A DNA stretch of 64,000 nucleotides from Corticibacter populi (GCF_004217315.1 NZ_SGWR01000001.1:372001-436000); one strand, 5' to 3'. Positions 8,833 to 17,398 are shown, counted from the stretch's first letter. Notes: a model not told the origin generated them from the letters alone. Made by a program: numbers and translations.

Positions 8833-10485
8833 ATGGAGCCGATATGGATTGTGGATGACGACCCTTCAATCCGCTTCGTGCTGGAAAAGGCGCTGGCCCG
8901 CGAGGAACTGGCGACACGCAGCTTCAGCCACCCGGCCGAGGTCACCGAGGCGCTGCAGGAGAAGGCGCAGTCGGGCAACGGGGCACTGCCGCAAGTGCTC
9001 ATCAGCGACATCCGCATGCCGGGTGGCTCGGGCCTGCAACTGCTCGAAAAACTGCATGCGCAGTATCCGAAGCTGCCCATCATCATCATGACGGCCTATT
9101 CGGATCTCGACAGCGCCGTCTCGGCCTTCCAGCGTGGCGCATTCGAATACCTGCCCAAGCCTTTCGATGTGAACAAGGCCATCGAGCTGATCCACCGCGC
9201 CATCCAGGAAGGCGAGCGGGAGGCTGGCGCCGGCGCTGCCGATGCGGGCGCCGTCATGCCCGAGATCCTCGGCCAGGCGCCGGCCATGCAGGATGTGTTC
9301 CGCGTGATCGGCCGTCTCAGCCAGAGCCTGGTGACGGTGCTGGTCACCGGCGAATCGGGCTCGGGTAAGGAGCTGGTGGCGCGCGCATTGCACAAGCATT
9401 CACCGGTTGCGCAAGGGCCTTTCGTGGCCATCAACACTGCGGCCATCCCGCAGGATCTGCTCGAATCCGAGCTGTTCGGCCATGAGCGCGGCTCTTTCAC
9501 TGGTGCGCAGACCCAGCGGCGCGGTCGCTTCGAGCAGGCCGATGGTGGCACGCTGTTCCTCGACGAGATCGGCGACATGCCCTTCGACCTGCAGACGCGA
9601 CTGCTGCGCGTACTCTCGGAGGGGCAGTTCTATCGCGTGGGCGGCCACACCTCGGTCAAGGTCAAGGTGCGTGTGATTGCCGCGACCCACCAGAATCTCG
9701 AGGAGCGGGTGGCCAAGGGACTGTTTCGCGAGGACTTGTTCCACCGTCTCAACGTGATCCGCGTGCGCCTGCCGGCGCTGCGCGAGCGCGCCGAAGACAT
9801 CCCGCTGCTGACCCGCTATTTTCTGCAAAAGAGTGCGCAACAGCTGGGGGTCGAGCCCAAGCGCATCTCGGACGATGCGGTGCAATTGCTCAGCCGCTTT
9901 CCGTTCCCGGGCAATGTGCGGCAGTTGGAGAACACCTGCCATTGGCTGTCGGTCATGGCGCCTGCGCAAGTCATCTCCAGCCATGACCTGCCGCCGGAGA
10001 TTTTGCAGGCGGTGCATGGCAAGGCACCTGCCGGATCAGCCGCCCAGGCGAGCAGTGCCGGAGCCCATGCCGATGGGGCAACTGCTGCGGCGCTTCCCGG
10101 CGTGGCAGGCGGGCCGGTCGGGCTGGTAGCGGCGGTACCATCGGACAGCCCGGATGCGGTGGCACAGACGCCACTGGGCCATGCGCTGGCAGAGCGGCAT
10201 CCAGGAGCACCCGAGGTCGACTGGACGGAAGGGCTGATGGTCGAGACCCGCCAGTTGCTCGATGCCGAACCCGGACTGGTATGGGACCGGCTCAGCCAGA
10301 AATTCGAATCGCACCTCATCCGCATGGCGCTCGAACACACGGGCGGGCGCCGCATGGAGGCGGCGCAAAAGCTCGGCATTGGCCGCAACACCATCACGCG
10401 CAAGATCCAGGAACTGCACATGGACGACGATTCGCGCAGCGGGCGCGGCAGGCATGAGGACGAAGGCCAGGCCGGCCCGGACTGA
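8833..10485 (+). CDS. glnG: nitrogen regulation response regulator NtrC, sigma-54 activator
   Basis: Enhancer-binding activator of 550 aa starting at the ATG after AAAGGACA. The receiver domain has phospho-acceptor Asp59 in LISDIRMP; the AAA+ domain has Walker A GESGSGKE at 173-180 and Walker B-type LFLDEIGDM; the C-terminus has a Fis-type HTH (RMEAAQKLGIGRNTITRKI). The sigma-54-contacting loop reads GSFTGA (220-225) rather than the common GAFTGA, a tolerated variant. The protein is about 80 residues longer than enterobacterial NtrC, mostly because of an Ala/Gly/Pro-rich linker around residues 400-470. It most likely activates glnA through the operators at 5098 and 5148. Confidence 0.96.
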   Translation: MEPIWIVDDDPSIRFVLEKALAREELATRSFSHPAEVTEALQEKAQSGNGALPQVLISDIRMPGGSGLQLLEKLHAQYPKLPIIIMTAYSDLDSAVSAFQRGAFEYLPKPFDVNKAIELIHRAIQEGEREAGAGAADAGAVMPEILGQAPAMQDVFRVIGRLSQSLVTVLVTGESGSGKELVARALHKHSPVAQGPFVAINTAAIPQDLLESELFGHERGSFTGAQTQRRGRFEQADGGTLFLDEIGDMPFDLQTRLLRVLSEGQFYRVGGHTSVKVKVRVIAATHQNLEERVAKGLFREDLFHRLNVIRVRLPALRERAEDIPLLTRYFLQKSAQQLGVEPKRISDDAVQLLSRFPFPGNVRQLENTCHWLSVMAPAQVISSHDLPPEILQAVHGKAPAGSAAQASSAGAHADGATAAALPGVAGGPVGLVAAVPSDSPDAVAQTPLGHALAERHPGAPEVDWTEGLMVETRQLLDAEPGLVWDRLSQKFESHLIRMALEHTGGRRMEAAQKLGIGRNTITRKIQELHMDDDSRSGRGRHEDEGQAGPD

Positions 10486-10608
10486 CAAGCCGGTACAAGC
10501 CGGCGCATCTCGCCTGATGGGCAAGCATTTGCACATGCCCCGGCCGTTGCATAAGAAGGTGCCGCGGCCTGCTTGGCATTCGCTGTGATTGGCGGCATTT
10601 GCCATGCC

Positions 10609-10620
10609 GGGGGGGGGGGG
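10609..10620. repeat. run of twelve G
   Basis: A 12-base homopolymeric G tract 60 bp past the 3' end of the minus-strand tRNA gene, in the 194-bp gap after ntrC. It is followed by GC-rich palindromic sequence (GCCGG...CCGGC). The rest of 10486-10679 holds nothing I can name. Confidence 0.8.
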
Positions 10621-10679
10621 CGCCGGCACATTCCGGCCGGATGCGCGCCAGTTTGCGAGGCGATGTGATCCGCGATGGC

Positions 10680-10990
10680 TGGTGCCCGAGGCCGGGGTCG
10701 AACCGGCACGACTGTGAGGTCGAGGGATTTTCGTACCACTTCGGCTTTCGCCGCCAGCGCTGTGCTGTTCGTGGTCTGGAGCACGCCTTCACCATAGCCT
10801 CGCGGCCGTAGGTGCCCGCCGTCTGCTCTCTACACCTTCCCGGTCTTTCCTGATCGGGCTTGGCTCGGCGTTGGCGCGGATGCTGGCATCCAGGGCGTTC
10901 GCCGAATTTGACGGGCGTCACCCCCGGCGTTTCCACCGGAGGGCTCAAATTGTTCAAGTCCCTTGTGTCTACCTATTCCACCACTCGGGC
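10680..10990 (-). tRNA. tRNA-Leu(UAA), interrupted by a group I intron
   Basis: The 5' exon is 10990-10956 and the 3' exon 10731-10680; joined, they make an 87-nt class II tRNA with encoded CCA. The acceptor stem GCCCGAG pairs with CTCGGGC. The anticodon arm AGGGA-CTTAAAA-TCCCT has anticodon UAA, there is a long variable arm (CGAC/GTCG), and the T arm is GCCGG-TTCGACC-CCGGC. The intron lies between U34 and A35 of the anticodon, the same position as in cyanobacterial and plastid tRNA-Leu(UAA). Standard tRNA models may report nothing here. The gene probably has its own promoter in 10991-11141, which is otherwise empty. Confidence 0.92.
10732..10955 (-). ncRNA. group I (IC3-like) self-splicing intron in tRNA-Leu
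   Basis: About 224 nt. The intron ends in G (10732) and its first segment holds GAG (10946-10944), which can pair with the exon's CUU to make P1 with the expected U-G wobble at the 5' splice site. Catalytic-core segments, read on the minus strand, are GTCAAATTCGGCGAA (10912-10898), CAACGCCGAGCCAAGCC (10873-10857), GAAGGTGTAGAGA beginning at 10839 with AGACGG downstream, and GCTATGGTGAAGGC beginning at 10798. A GAAA-capped hairpin GGCGAAAGCC (10752-10743) lies near the 3' end. From memory these closely match the Azoarcus tRNA-Ile intron. There is no room for a homing endonuclease gene. Confidence 0.9.
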
Positions 10991-11141
10991 GATGTGCAAT
11001 CGATGTTGCAATGTCTGTGCAGCTTTGCTGGCGTTTGCCGGACGATCGGCTGTGGCCAAAGCTGCAAGGCAGGCGATTCTACTGTATCCAGGCAGCACGG
11101 CGGCCGCGCAGGCGTAATCGTTTGGGCTGGCCAGTTGCTGG

Positions 11142-12311
11142 TCAATGCATGGCAGCGCTCTCTGCCTGGTGTCGGGTGGCTGCCACCGGTGTGCTGTGCA
11201 GGATGTCATCGAGGATGTCCGGAACCTCGAAAAGCGCCCGGTTGTGGATGGCGGCAACGCGTTGCCGTAGGGTGGGCAGCGCGGCCAGCATGGCGTCGGC
11301 GGCAGCGGCGACGCCGCGGTTGCTGGCGAAGGTCATGCCAAGGCCTTGTTCAGCCACCCATTCGGCGTTGTAGCGCTCCTGTGGCATGGTGGCGCCATTG
11401 TGCTGCAGCAGCACAGGCAGGCCGCAGCACAGCGCCTCGCTGATGCTGCCGGGGCCGGGCTTGCCGATGAAGAAGTCGGCCATGCGCATGAATTCGGGAA
11501 TGTCCCGGGTGAAGCCTTGCACCAGGCGCGGCGCCTGCGCGGGCTGGGCCCGCAGGGCCTCGGCCAGCGCCTGGTTGTGGCCGCACAGCAGGATGAGTTG
11601 CAGCGTTGGCAGGCGCTGCGCCAGGCCGAGCATGGTGCGCGCGCCATGGCCGCCGAACATTACCACCGCGGTGGGGCGTTGCGGATCCAGTCCGTGGCGC
11701 CGCATGGCGCTGGCGCGGTCCTCGCGTGGCGCGGCATAGAATTCCGGGCGCACCATCATGCCCGAGCTGCGATGCAGCCATGGCGCCCGGTAGCCGCGCG
11801 CCATGGCCTGTTCGGCCGCCCGTGCGGTGCCGCAGATCACGTGCTGGGCCTGGCCGGCTTCGATCCAAAAGTGTTCGCGCTCCAGATCGGCGAAGTCCGT
11901 CAGGATGGTGACGTATGGGGCCTCACTGCCAGTGGCGCGCAAGCCCTCGAACATGGCGCGGTTGAAATTCGGAACAAGCGAGACGACCAGATCCGGCCGC
12001 GTCTGCCCCCAATGGGTCGCCAGGCGTTGCACCAGCCGCCCCTGGGCCAGGCGGATGAGTTGTTGCAGTAGCCGCAGTTCCTGCCCCATGCCGCGTGTCC
12101 AGCCGTGTGCAAGGCGCTTGTTGTACAAATCTTCCGGGCGCAAGCCGGTGAGGCCCTGGAAGCGCTGCCCGGGGTCGAGCACATCGAACAGGTTGATCAG
12201 CCGCAGCTGCCATGGCCGCTGCTGTTGCAGCGCAATGGCTTCGAGCGCCAGGGCCGAGGCGCGATGTCCGCCGCCGGCATTGATGTAGACGAGATCGATG
12301 ATGAAGGGCAT
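11142..12311 (-). CDS. GT28-like glycosyltransferase (MurG/monogalactosyldiacylglycerol-synthase type)
   Basis: Protein of 389 aa from the ATG at 12311. The N-terminal INAGGGHRASA (residues 10-20) is the acceptor-side glycine motif of MGDG-synthase/MurG-type enzymes. The second half has VMFGGHGART and the donor-nucleotide motif GKPGPGSISEALCCGLPVLL. There is no signal peptide, so it would be a cytoplasmic or membrane-peripheral enzyme. The acceptor could be a lipid (diacylglycerol) or a polyprenyl intermediate; the MGDG-synthase resemblance is stronger than that to MurG, but the substrate is not provable here. It is divergent from the DMT gene. Confidence 0.8.
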   Translation of the reverse strand: MPFIIDLVYINAGGGHRASALALEAIALQQQRPWQLRLINLFDVLDPGQRFQGLTGLRPEDLYNKRLAHGWTRGMGQELRLLQQLIRLAQGRLVQRLATHWGQTRPDLVVSLVPNFNRAMFEGLRATGSEAPYVTILTDFADLEREHFWIEAGQAQHVICGTARAAEQAMARGYRAPWLHRSSGMMVRPEFYAAPREDRASAMRRHGLDPQRPTAVVMFGGHGARTMLGLAQRLPTLQLILLCGHNQALAEALRAQPAQAPRLVQGFTRDIPEFMRMADFFIGKPGPGSISEALCCGLPVLLQHNGATMPQERYNAEWVAEQGLGMTFASNRGVAAAADAMLAALPTLRQRVAAIHNRALFEVPDILDDILHSTPVAATRHQAESAAMH

Positions 12312-12432
12312 GGGGGAAGCATAGCGCCATGGCGCGCGAGCGCAACCAGCGAATTTATCGCGCCGATGCGACAAGACCATGACGGCGTTCGGCGGCGGCA
12401 GGCATGGCACGCCGGCCAGTAGAATGGCCTCC

Positions 12433-12774
12433 ATGTCAAAGCTGCTGCCCGTTGGCCTGCTGGTTCTCTCCAACCTCTTCATGACGCTGGCCTGGTATGG
12501 TCACCTGCGCTTTCCGCACGCGCCCCTGGTGAAGGTGGTGCTGTTGAGCTGGGGCATTGCGTTGATCGAGTATTGCCTGGCGGTGCCGGCCAACCGGATC
12601 GGGCATGCCTATTACTCTGCGGCCGAGCTCAAGACCATGCAGGAGGTCATCACGCTGCTCGTGTTTGCGGGCTTCTCGGTGTTTTTCCTCAAGGAGTCCC
12701 TCACGCTCAATCACCTGATCGGTTTTGCACTGATCTGCGCGGGGGCCTTTTTCGTCTTCAAGGGACCGTTCTGA
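12433..12774 (+). CDS. DMT-superfamily small membrane protein (DUF486)
   Basis: Integral membrane protein of 113 aa with four hydrophobic segments (about 5-22, 33-50, 70-85 and 92-110). The ETLLVFAGFSVFFLKE-like region, here EVITLLVFAGFSVFFLKE, and the ending GAFFVFKGPF are typical of the DUF486 branch of drug/metabolite transporters. Start at the ATG of MSKLLPVG. Its stop codon TGA is the first three bases of the palindromic repeat at 12772. Transported compound unknown. Confidence 0.85.
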   Translation: MSKLLPVGLLVLSNLFMTLAWYGHLRFPHAPLVKVVLLSWGIALIEYCLAVPANRIGHAYYSAAELKTMQEVITLLVFAGFSVFFLKESLTLNHLIGFALICAGAFFVFKGPF

Positions 12775-12960
12775 GAACCTGTTCAAAGTCTTGGCATGAG
12801 AGCCGTTGTGGTTGAAAGGTTGTGGCTGCAAGGCGCAAAACGCAGCCGGGCTGGTGGCCCAGCGAGGTTTTGCAACGCCGCAGACGCAGCATTTCAGCCG
12901 CAACCCACAGGGCATGGCGTTGCCATGCGGATCCATGCAGAGACTTTGAACAGGTTCTGA
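12772..12960. repeat. 189-bp palindromic repeat element, intact copy
   Basis: The left arm (12772-12791) and right arm (12941-12960) are inverted repeats matching at 19 of 20 positions, with an uninterrupted 18-bp core AGAACCTGTTCAAAGTCT. The interior contains a second palindrome (CATGGCGTTGCCATG near 12913) and no coding capacity. It is the size of a miniature mobile or REP-like element. The left end overlaps the stop codon of the preceding gene. Confidence 0.75.
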
Positions 12961-13140
12961 GCGCGCCTGCAAAGTCTCGACACGCTTGCAGTCGCGCCTG
13001 AAAAATCGTGGCGGCAAGGCGCAAACCGCAGCCGGGCTGGTGGCGCCGCGAGGATCTGCAGCGCCGCTGACGCGATGTTTCAGGTGCAAACTGAAGGACA
13101 TGGGCGCAGCCATGCGGTTGCGCGGCGAAACGTCGAACAC
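12961..13140. repeat. diverged tandem copy of the same element
   Basis: Directly adjacent sequence repeats the interior of the first copy with many substitutions: both have AAGGCGCAAA-CGCAGCCGGGC-TGGTGG followed by a GCGAGG segment, in the same order and orientation. The terminal arms here are eroded (GCAAAGTCTCGAC at the left). The remaining bases to 13224 hold nothing recognisable beyond the 3' flank of purU. Confidence 0.6.
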
Positions 13141-13224
13141 CCTTTGAGTGACCTGCACAGGCTTTTCCCGTGGTACACGCCACTCCACCAGGCGCCGTGT
13201 GCTGGCACCGGCGGCTGGCGTGCC

Positions 13225-14082
13225 TCAGCGGAAGATCACCGTCTTGTGGCCATTGAGGATGATGCGGTGCTCGCTGTGCCACTTGACGGCACGTGCGAGC
13301 ACCTGGCTTTCGGTGTCGCGGCCGCGCGCGGTGAGGTCTTCGACGGTGTCGTTGTGCGAAGCACGCGCCACGTCCTGTTCGATGATCGGCCCCTCGTCCA
13401 GATCGGCGGTGACGTAGTGGGCCGTGGCGCCGATCAGCTTGACGCCGCGCTCGTGTGCCTGGTAGTAGGGTTTTGCACCCTTGAAGCTGGGCAGGAAGCT
13501 GTGGTGGATGTTGATGGCACGCCCGGAGAGCTTGTGGCTGAGGTCGTCCGAGAGGATTTGCATGTAGCGGGCCAGCACCACCAGTTCGGCCTGCTCGTTC
13601 TCGATGATTTCATACTGCCGCGCCTCGGCCTGGGCCTTGCCTGCGGCCGTCACCGGAATGTGGTGGAAAGGCACGTTGTAGCTGGCGGCAAGCTGGTAGA
13701 AGTCGCGGTGGTTGCTGATGATGGCGCGGATGTCGATCGGCAGCAGGCCGCTTTTCCAGCGGAACAGCAGGTCGTTGAGGCAGTGGCCCTCGCGGCTGAC
13801 GAACACCACGGTGCGCACCGGCACGCTGGCGTCATGCAGGCTCCAGCGCATCTCCAGTGCGGGTGCGAATTCGGCCATGGCCGATTGCAGCTGGGCCAGC
13901 GAGGTGTCGGCGGCGCAAAACTGCACGCGCATGAAGAAGAGCCCGGTAGTCTGGTCGTTGAACTGGGCGGCTTCCTCGATGTTGGCGCGCTGGTCGAGCA
14001 AAAAGCCGGAGACGGCATGCACCAGGCCCTTGCGGTCCGGGCAGGAGAGGGTAAGGATGAAAGTTGGCTGTGCTTGGCTCAT
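13225..14082 (-). CDS. purU: formyltetrahydrofolate deformylase
   Basis: Enzyme of 285 aa that hydrolyses 10-formyl-THF to formate and THF, balancing the one-carbon pool and supplying formate to PurT. The N-terminal ACT domain (about 8-85: ILTLSCPDRKGLVHAVSGFL) is followed by a formyltransferase catalytic domain with VFVSREGHCLNDLL, the catalytic region INIHHSFLPSFKGAKPY and ATAHYVTADLDEGPII. The length matches E. coli PurU (280 aa). The start at 14082 is favoured; an ATG at 14094 would add four residues, and neither has an obvious ribosome-binding site. Confidence 0.96.
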   Translation of the reverse strand: MSQAQPTFILTLSCPDRKGLVHAVSGFLLDQRANIEEAAQFNDQTTGLFFMRVQFCAADTSLAQLQSAMAEFAPALEMRWSLHDASVPVRTVVFVSREGHCLNDLLFRWKSGLLPIDIRAIISNHRDFYQLAASYNVPFHHIPVTAAGKAQAEARQYEIIENEQAELVVLARYMQILSDDLSHKLSGRAINIHHSFLPSFKGAKPYYQAHERGVKLIGATAHYVTADLDEGPIIEQDVARASHNDTVEDLTARGRDTESQVLARAVKWHSEHRIILNGHKTVIFR

Positions 14083-14123
14083 AAGGGTTCGCATTGTCGC
14101 ATTGCCCAGGCGCTGCGGCGGCA

Positions 14124-15035
14124 TTACTGGGCTGGGGCGCGGCGCTGGTGAAACTGTTCGCAATGGTCCACGGGAGGCAGGGGCGGGGTCAGCACCCGCA
14201 GCTCGGCCAGCATTTCGTCTTGCGGCGCGCCAGCAGGGCCCCCGCCATTCTCGACCTGGAAGTAGACGCTGTAGGTATCGCCCTGTGGCAGCCGCAGATG
14301 GGCTGGCACGCCCGCATTGCGGATGACGTGGCCGTTGCCGGCGATCAGCACGGCTGTGCCGTGTGCGGGCTGCATGGCTTGCTCCAGCGTGGCGGCCATG
14401 CTGGCATCGCGGGCGAGCTGAATGCGCGCCATGCCCGGGACGGTTTCGGCCGGCAGCATGTGGCAATGGCCGGCTTCGATGGCCTGCAACTGGTACTTCC
14501 ATTCCGCTGCGGGCAGCAGGGTATCCCAGTGCGGGTTCTGCATCGCATCCTGCATGGCCGCACGCGGCAGGTTGCCGCCCAACACGGACACGCCATGGGA
14601 TACCGCCGCCATGATGACCGGGCGGTAGCGCTCCCATGGCCAGGCCCCGGAACTCCAGCGCAGCGCCTGCTGCACCTGCGTCTCGCTGGCGTTGCGCGCC
14701 AGGCCGGCGGTGGAGCCGCCGCGCTCGGCCATCTCGAGCACCAGCGCGGCAAGGCGCTGCTGCTCGAGAAGATGGTCCACGATTTCGAGTTGGGCGATGG
14801 CATGCTCGGGCGCATCGTGCTGCTCGCCCAGCAGCAGCACGGAGGCTTTGGCCATGGCCTCGGCATGGGGGCGCCAGTCGGTGTCGGTCTGCCCGAACAC
14901 GGCGGTGTTCGCGGACGCCGGGGCATCCCCCTCGGGCAGGGTGGAGCAGGCACTGAGGACCAGCATGGTCATGCCAAGGGCGGCGGTGCGCCAGACGGCG
15001 CCCGTGCAATCTCGAGAAACGAATGAATGGGGCAT
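14124..15035 (-). CDS. ChaN-family heme-binding-like lipoprotein
   Basis: Lipoprotein of 303 aa. From the ATG at 15035 a signal segment ends in the lipobox LSAC (MLVLSACSTLPEG). The mature domain matches the ChaN/DUF399 family: LLLGEQHDAPEH, where family members use His residues for heme and iron binding, VLEMAERG, and near the C-terminus LIAGNGHVIRNAGVP. ChaN in Campylobacter binds heme cofacially; whether this one does is inference. It lies just upstream of purU on the same strand with a 41-bp gap. Confidence 0.85.
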   Translation of the reverse strand: MPHSFVSRDCTGAVWRTAALGMTMLVLSACSTLPEGDAPASANTAVFGQTDTDWRPHAEAMAKASVLLLGEQHDAPEHAIAQLEIVDHLLEQQRLAALVLEMAERGGSTAGLARNASETQVQQALRWSSGAWPWERYRPVIMAAVSHGVSVLGGNLPRAAMQDAMQNPHWDTLLPAAEWKYQLQAIEAGHCHMLPAETVPGMARIQLARDASMAATLEQAMQPAHGTAVLIAGNGHVIRNAGVPAHLRLPQGDTYSVYFQVENGGGPAGAPQDEMLAELRVLTPPLPPVDHCEQFHQRRAPAQ

Positions 15036-15130
15036 GGCGTTGTCGATGGGGGATGGCAGATGGGGGGGCGTGAACGGGTGAGGCGACTTCCCCGGCGTGT
15101 GGCGGGCCTCGGCGTTGCGTTCCGGCGTTT

Positions 15131-16690
15131 TCAGAGTTGCGATTCGATCGGCAGCCAGCTCAGCACGCGCACAAACAGGCGCTGGCGCCAAGTACTCTTG
15201 GGTTCGTGAGTATGAATCTCGTCGGGGATGCTGCGCTCGTGCCAGCGCAACTGGCCGTGTTCGTCCAGGCGCACTGCGTAGCTGTAGCGTGGGCCAGAGA
15301 GCAGCCGGTATTCATCGAGCAGCGCTTCATAGAGCTGCGGGTTGTCGAAGGCCACGCCCATTTCGGTGTTGAGATTGATCGAGCGCGAATCCATGTTGAA
15401 CGAACCGATGAAACCGCGCGCGCCATCGAGCAGATAGGCCTTGGTGTGCAGGCTGGCACCACTGCTGCCGAACAACGAGCTGTCGCTGCCGGGCCGCGAA
15501 CGGATTTCGAAGAGCTCGAAGCCCTTCTCCAGCAATGGCTGGCGGTATTGCATGTAGCCGCTGTGCACCGCCAGCACGTCGTTGGCGGTCATCGAGTTGG
15601 TGACGATGCCCACTTTCGCTTGGCGTTCGGTGAGCGTGGCAAACATGTCCTGCATGCTGTCGTGATCGGGAACGAAGTATGGGGAGATGATGTAGGCGCT
15701 TTGCGTGGCCGAGGCCAGATCGCGCGTGATGTGGCGGTAGAGCCATTCCTCGCGGTTGCTGTCGGCGTGTTTGAGGGGTGGATCGGAGAGAATGTGGTAG
15801 CGATCGCTCCAGAACGGTGTGAGTTCCTGGGCGAAGTAGCGGATGACCTGTGGCGACAGGCCGACCCGCTCCAGATACTTGCGGGCCTCGTCGCTTTGGG
15901 CTTCGGAGCGGATTTGCTCCATCACCTCGGAGAGGCGGCCGACCTCCTTGTGGTTGAGCGCGTCGATGGGAACGGCCGCCGGGCTGTTCCAGAAGTCGTC
16001 GAAGATGGCGCTGGCCGCGCTGGTGACTGGTCCGAAGAGCAGCAGGTCCAGATCTCGGAAATTGGTGGTCGTGGCCGCATCGAAGTACTCGACGCCGACA
16101 TTCCGTCCACCCAGCACGACCATGCGGTCGTCGGCGATCCAGGCCTTGTTGTGCATGCGGTGGTTGACGCTCCAGATGCGCTGCACCATCTCCAGCAGCC
16201 GGCCGATGCCGTCTCGGTTGCGAAAAGGGTTGTAGACGCGCACTTGGATGTTCTCGTGCTGGCTCATCGCCAGCAGCGCGCCGTCCTTGCCGGAGGTGTT
16301 GATGTCATCGAACAGCAGGCGCACGCGCACTCCGCGTTCGGCCGCCTCCCACAGCTCCTTGAGCAACAGGTGGCCGGTGATGTCGTCCTTCCAGATGTAG
16401 TACTGCACATCCAGGCTGCGGCCAGCCTGCCTGGCCGAGATGGCGCGGGCGGCAAAGGCATCGAGGCCCTCGGTGAGCATGATGGCGGCGCTGTAGCCCT
16501 CTGGCTGGCGGGCCAGCAGAGGTTCGAGTTCCCGGTCGATCGGCGTCTGGCCCGCCTCGATCGGCAGCGTGTGGCTGGGCTCTCCCGTGGCGCGCGGCGT
16601 CAGGTAGTCCGCCAGCAGCACGCCGCTGATGGCGAGCACGATCAGCGCAAGCAGCAGCCAGCCGAGCGTGAGAAAAAGGTGTTTGCGCAT
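15131..16690 (-). CDS. phospholipase D-family cardiolipin synthase (ClsC-like)
   Basis: Membrane-anchored PLD-superfamily enzyme of 519 aa. One N-terminal membrane helix (about 6-28) follows MRKH. The first HKD motif is H180-x-K182-x4-D187 with GGRN downstream; the second is LHTKAYLLDG with GSFNMDSRS. YYIWKDDITG and LLFDDINTSG are typical of the ClsC/YmdC branch, which transfers a phosphatidyl group to make cardiolipin. The ATG at 16690 is preferred; the frame is open further upstream but that stretch looks non-coding. Confidence 0.88.
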   Translation of the reverse strand: MRKHLFLTLGWLLLALIVLAISGVLLADYLTPRATGEPSHTLPIEAGQTPIDRELEPLLARQPEGYSAAIMLTEGLDAFAARAISARQAGRSLDVQYYIWKDDITGHLLLKELWEAAERGVRVRLLFDDINTSGKDGALLAMSQHENIQVRVYNPFRNRDGIGRLLEMVQRIWSVNHRMHNKAWIADDRMVVLGGRNVGVEYFDAATTTNFRDLDLLLFGPVTSAASAIFDDFWNSPAAVPIDALNHKEVGRLSEVMEQIRSEAQSDEARKYLERVGLSPQVIRYFAQELTPFWSDRYHILSDPPLKHADSNREEWLYRHITRDLASATQSAYIISPYFVPDHDSMQDMFATLTERQAKVGIVTNSMTANDVLAVHSGYMQYRQPLLEKGFELFEIRSRPGSDSSLFGSSGASLHTKAYLLDGARGFIGSFNMDSRSINLNTEMGVAFDNPQLYEALLDEYRLLSGPRYSYAVRLDEHGQLRWHERSIPDEIHTHEPKSTWRQRLFVRVLSWLPIESQL

Positions 16691-16865
16691 GAAGCGGACC
16701 GTGGCAATGCCGTCGCGAACGTCGTGAATGACGTCGCATTCTACTGGCGCCACGGTGGCGCCCGCATGGGGCTCTGGGCGGGATGGCGGCGCAGCATCAG
16801 GCAGCGCGCAAGGGGGCTGCCAGGCGGAAGCGTCCAACGCAGCGGCTGGGCGTTGGAGCCGATGC

Positions 16866-17165
16866 TCAGTGAATCACGACCGGATGCTGTGCCAGGCCGG
16901 TGTAGCTGTCGAGGGTTTCCTCGACCTCTTCCTGCGTGGGGGTGTTGTGCTGCCACTCCTGGATCTGGGCATGGAAGACTTCCGCCCAGCTGCCGTCCAG
17001 ATAGACCTCGCGACCGGAGCGCTTGTCGACGATCTCGAAGCCGTGCCGCACCAGACTGTGGGACAGCGGCGCATCCATGCCATGGGAACCATCGGGCAGC
17101 ATCGGCGGCACGTCCTGCTGGATGTGGACCACGGCAAATGCTTCAGAGTCATACAGGGTATTCAT
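16866..17165 (-). CDS. DUF3567 family protein
   Basis: Small acidic cytoplasmic protein of 99 aa with no signal or membrane segment. DUF3567 is found mainly in betaproteobacteria; recognisable parts are the MNTLYDSEAFAVVHI opening, GFEIVDKRSGREVYLDG, and the EEVEETLDSYTGLAQHPVV ending. The start is supported by a perfect GGAGG ribosome-binding site five bases before the ATG. Function unknown. Transcribed alone, 200 bp or more from its neighbours. Confidence 0.9.
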   Translation of the reverse strand: MNTLYDSEAFAVVHIQQDVPPMLPDGSHGMDAPLSHSLVRHGFEIVDKRSGREVYLDGSWAEVFHAQIQEWQHNTPTQEEVEETLDSYTGLAQHPVVIH

Positions 17166-17398
17166 CGAATCCTCCGTAGTGATGGGTTCATTCCCTGCTG
17201 ATGGGGGCATTTGTATCGTTTTCAAGTGGGCGGTCTGCTTGGCTGGGTGTTCTCGGGGGCTGGCAATCTGCCGCATGCGCTGCTCGCACAGCGCGCGTTG
17301 CATGTCAGTATGCCGTAAAAAAAGTGCAGTTCAGATCTGGTGAATGTCAAGAGGGCAAGCGATTTTTGTGCCAGGTTCGCCATGAGCGGGCATGCTTC

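Noticed and set aside
10871-11443. 190-codon plus-strand frame across the tRNA gene
   Set aside because: It reads through the tRNA and the group I intron antisense, with arginine-rich shadow composition.
13225-15009. 594-codon frame that would extend PurU at its N-terminus
   Set aside because: The extension is the ChaN gene read out of frame; PurU is complete from 14082.
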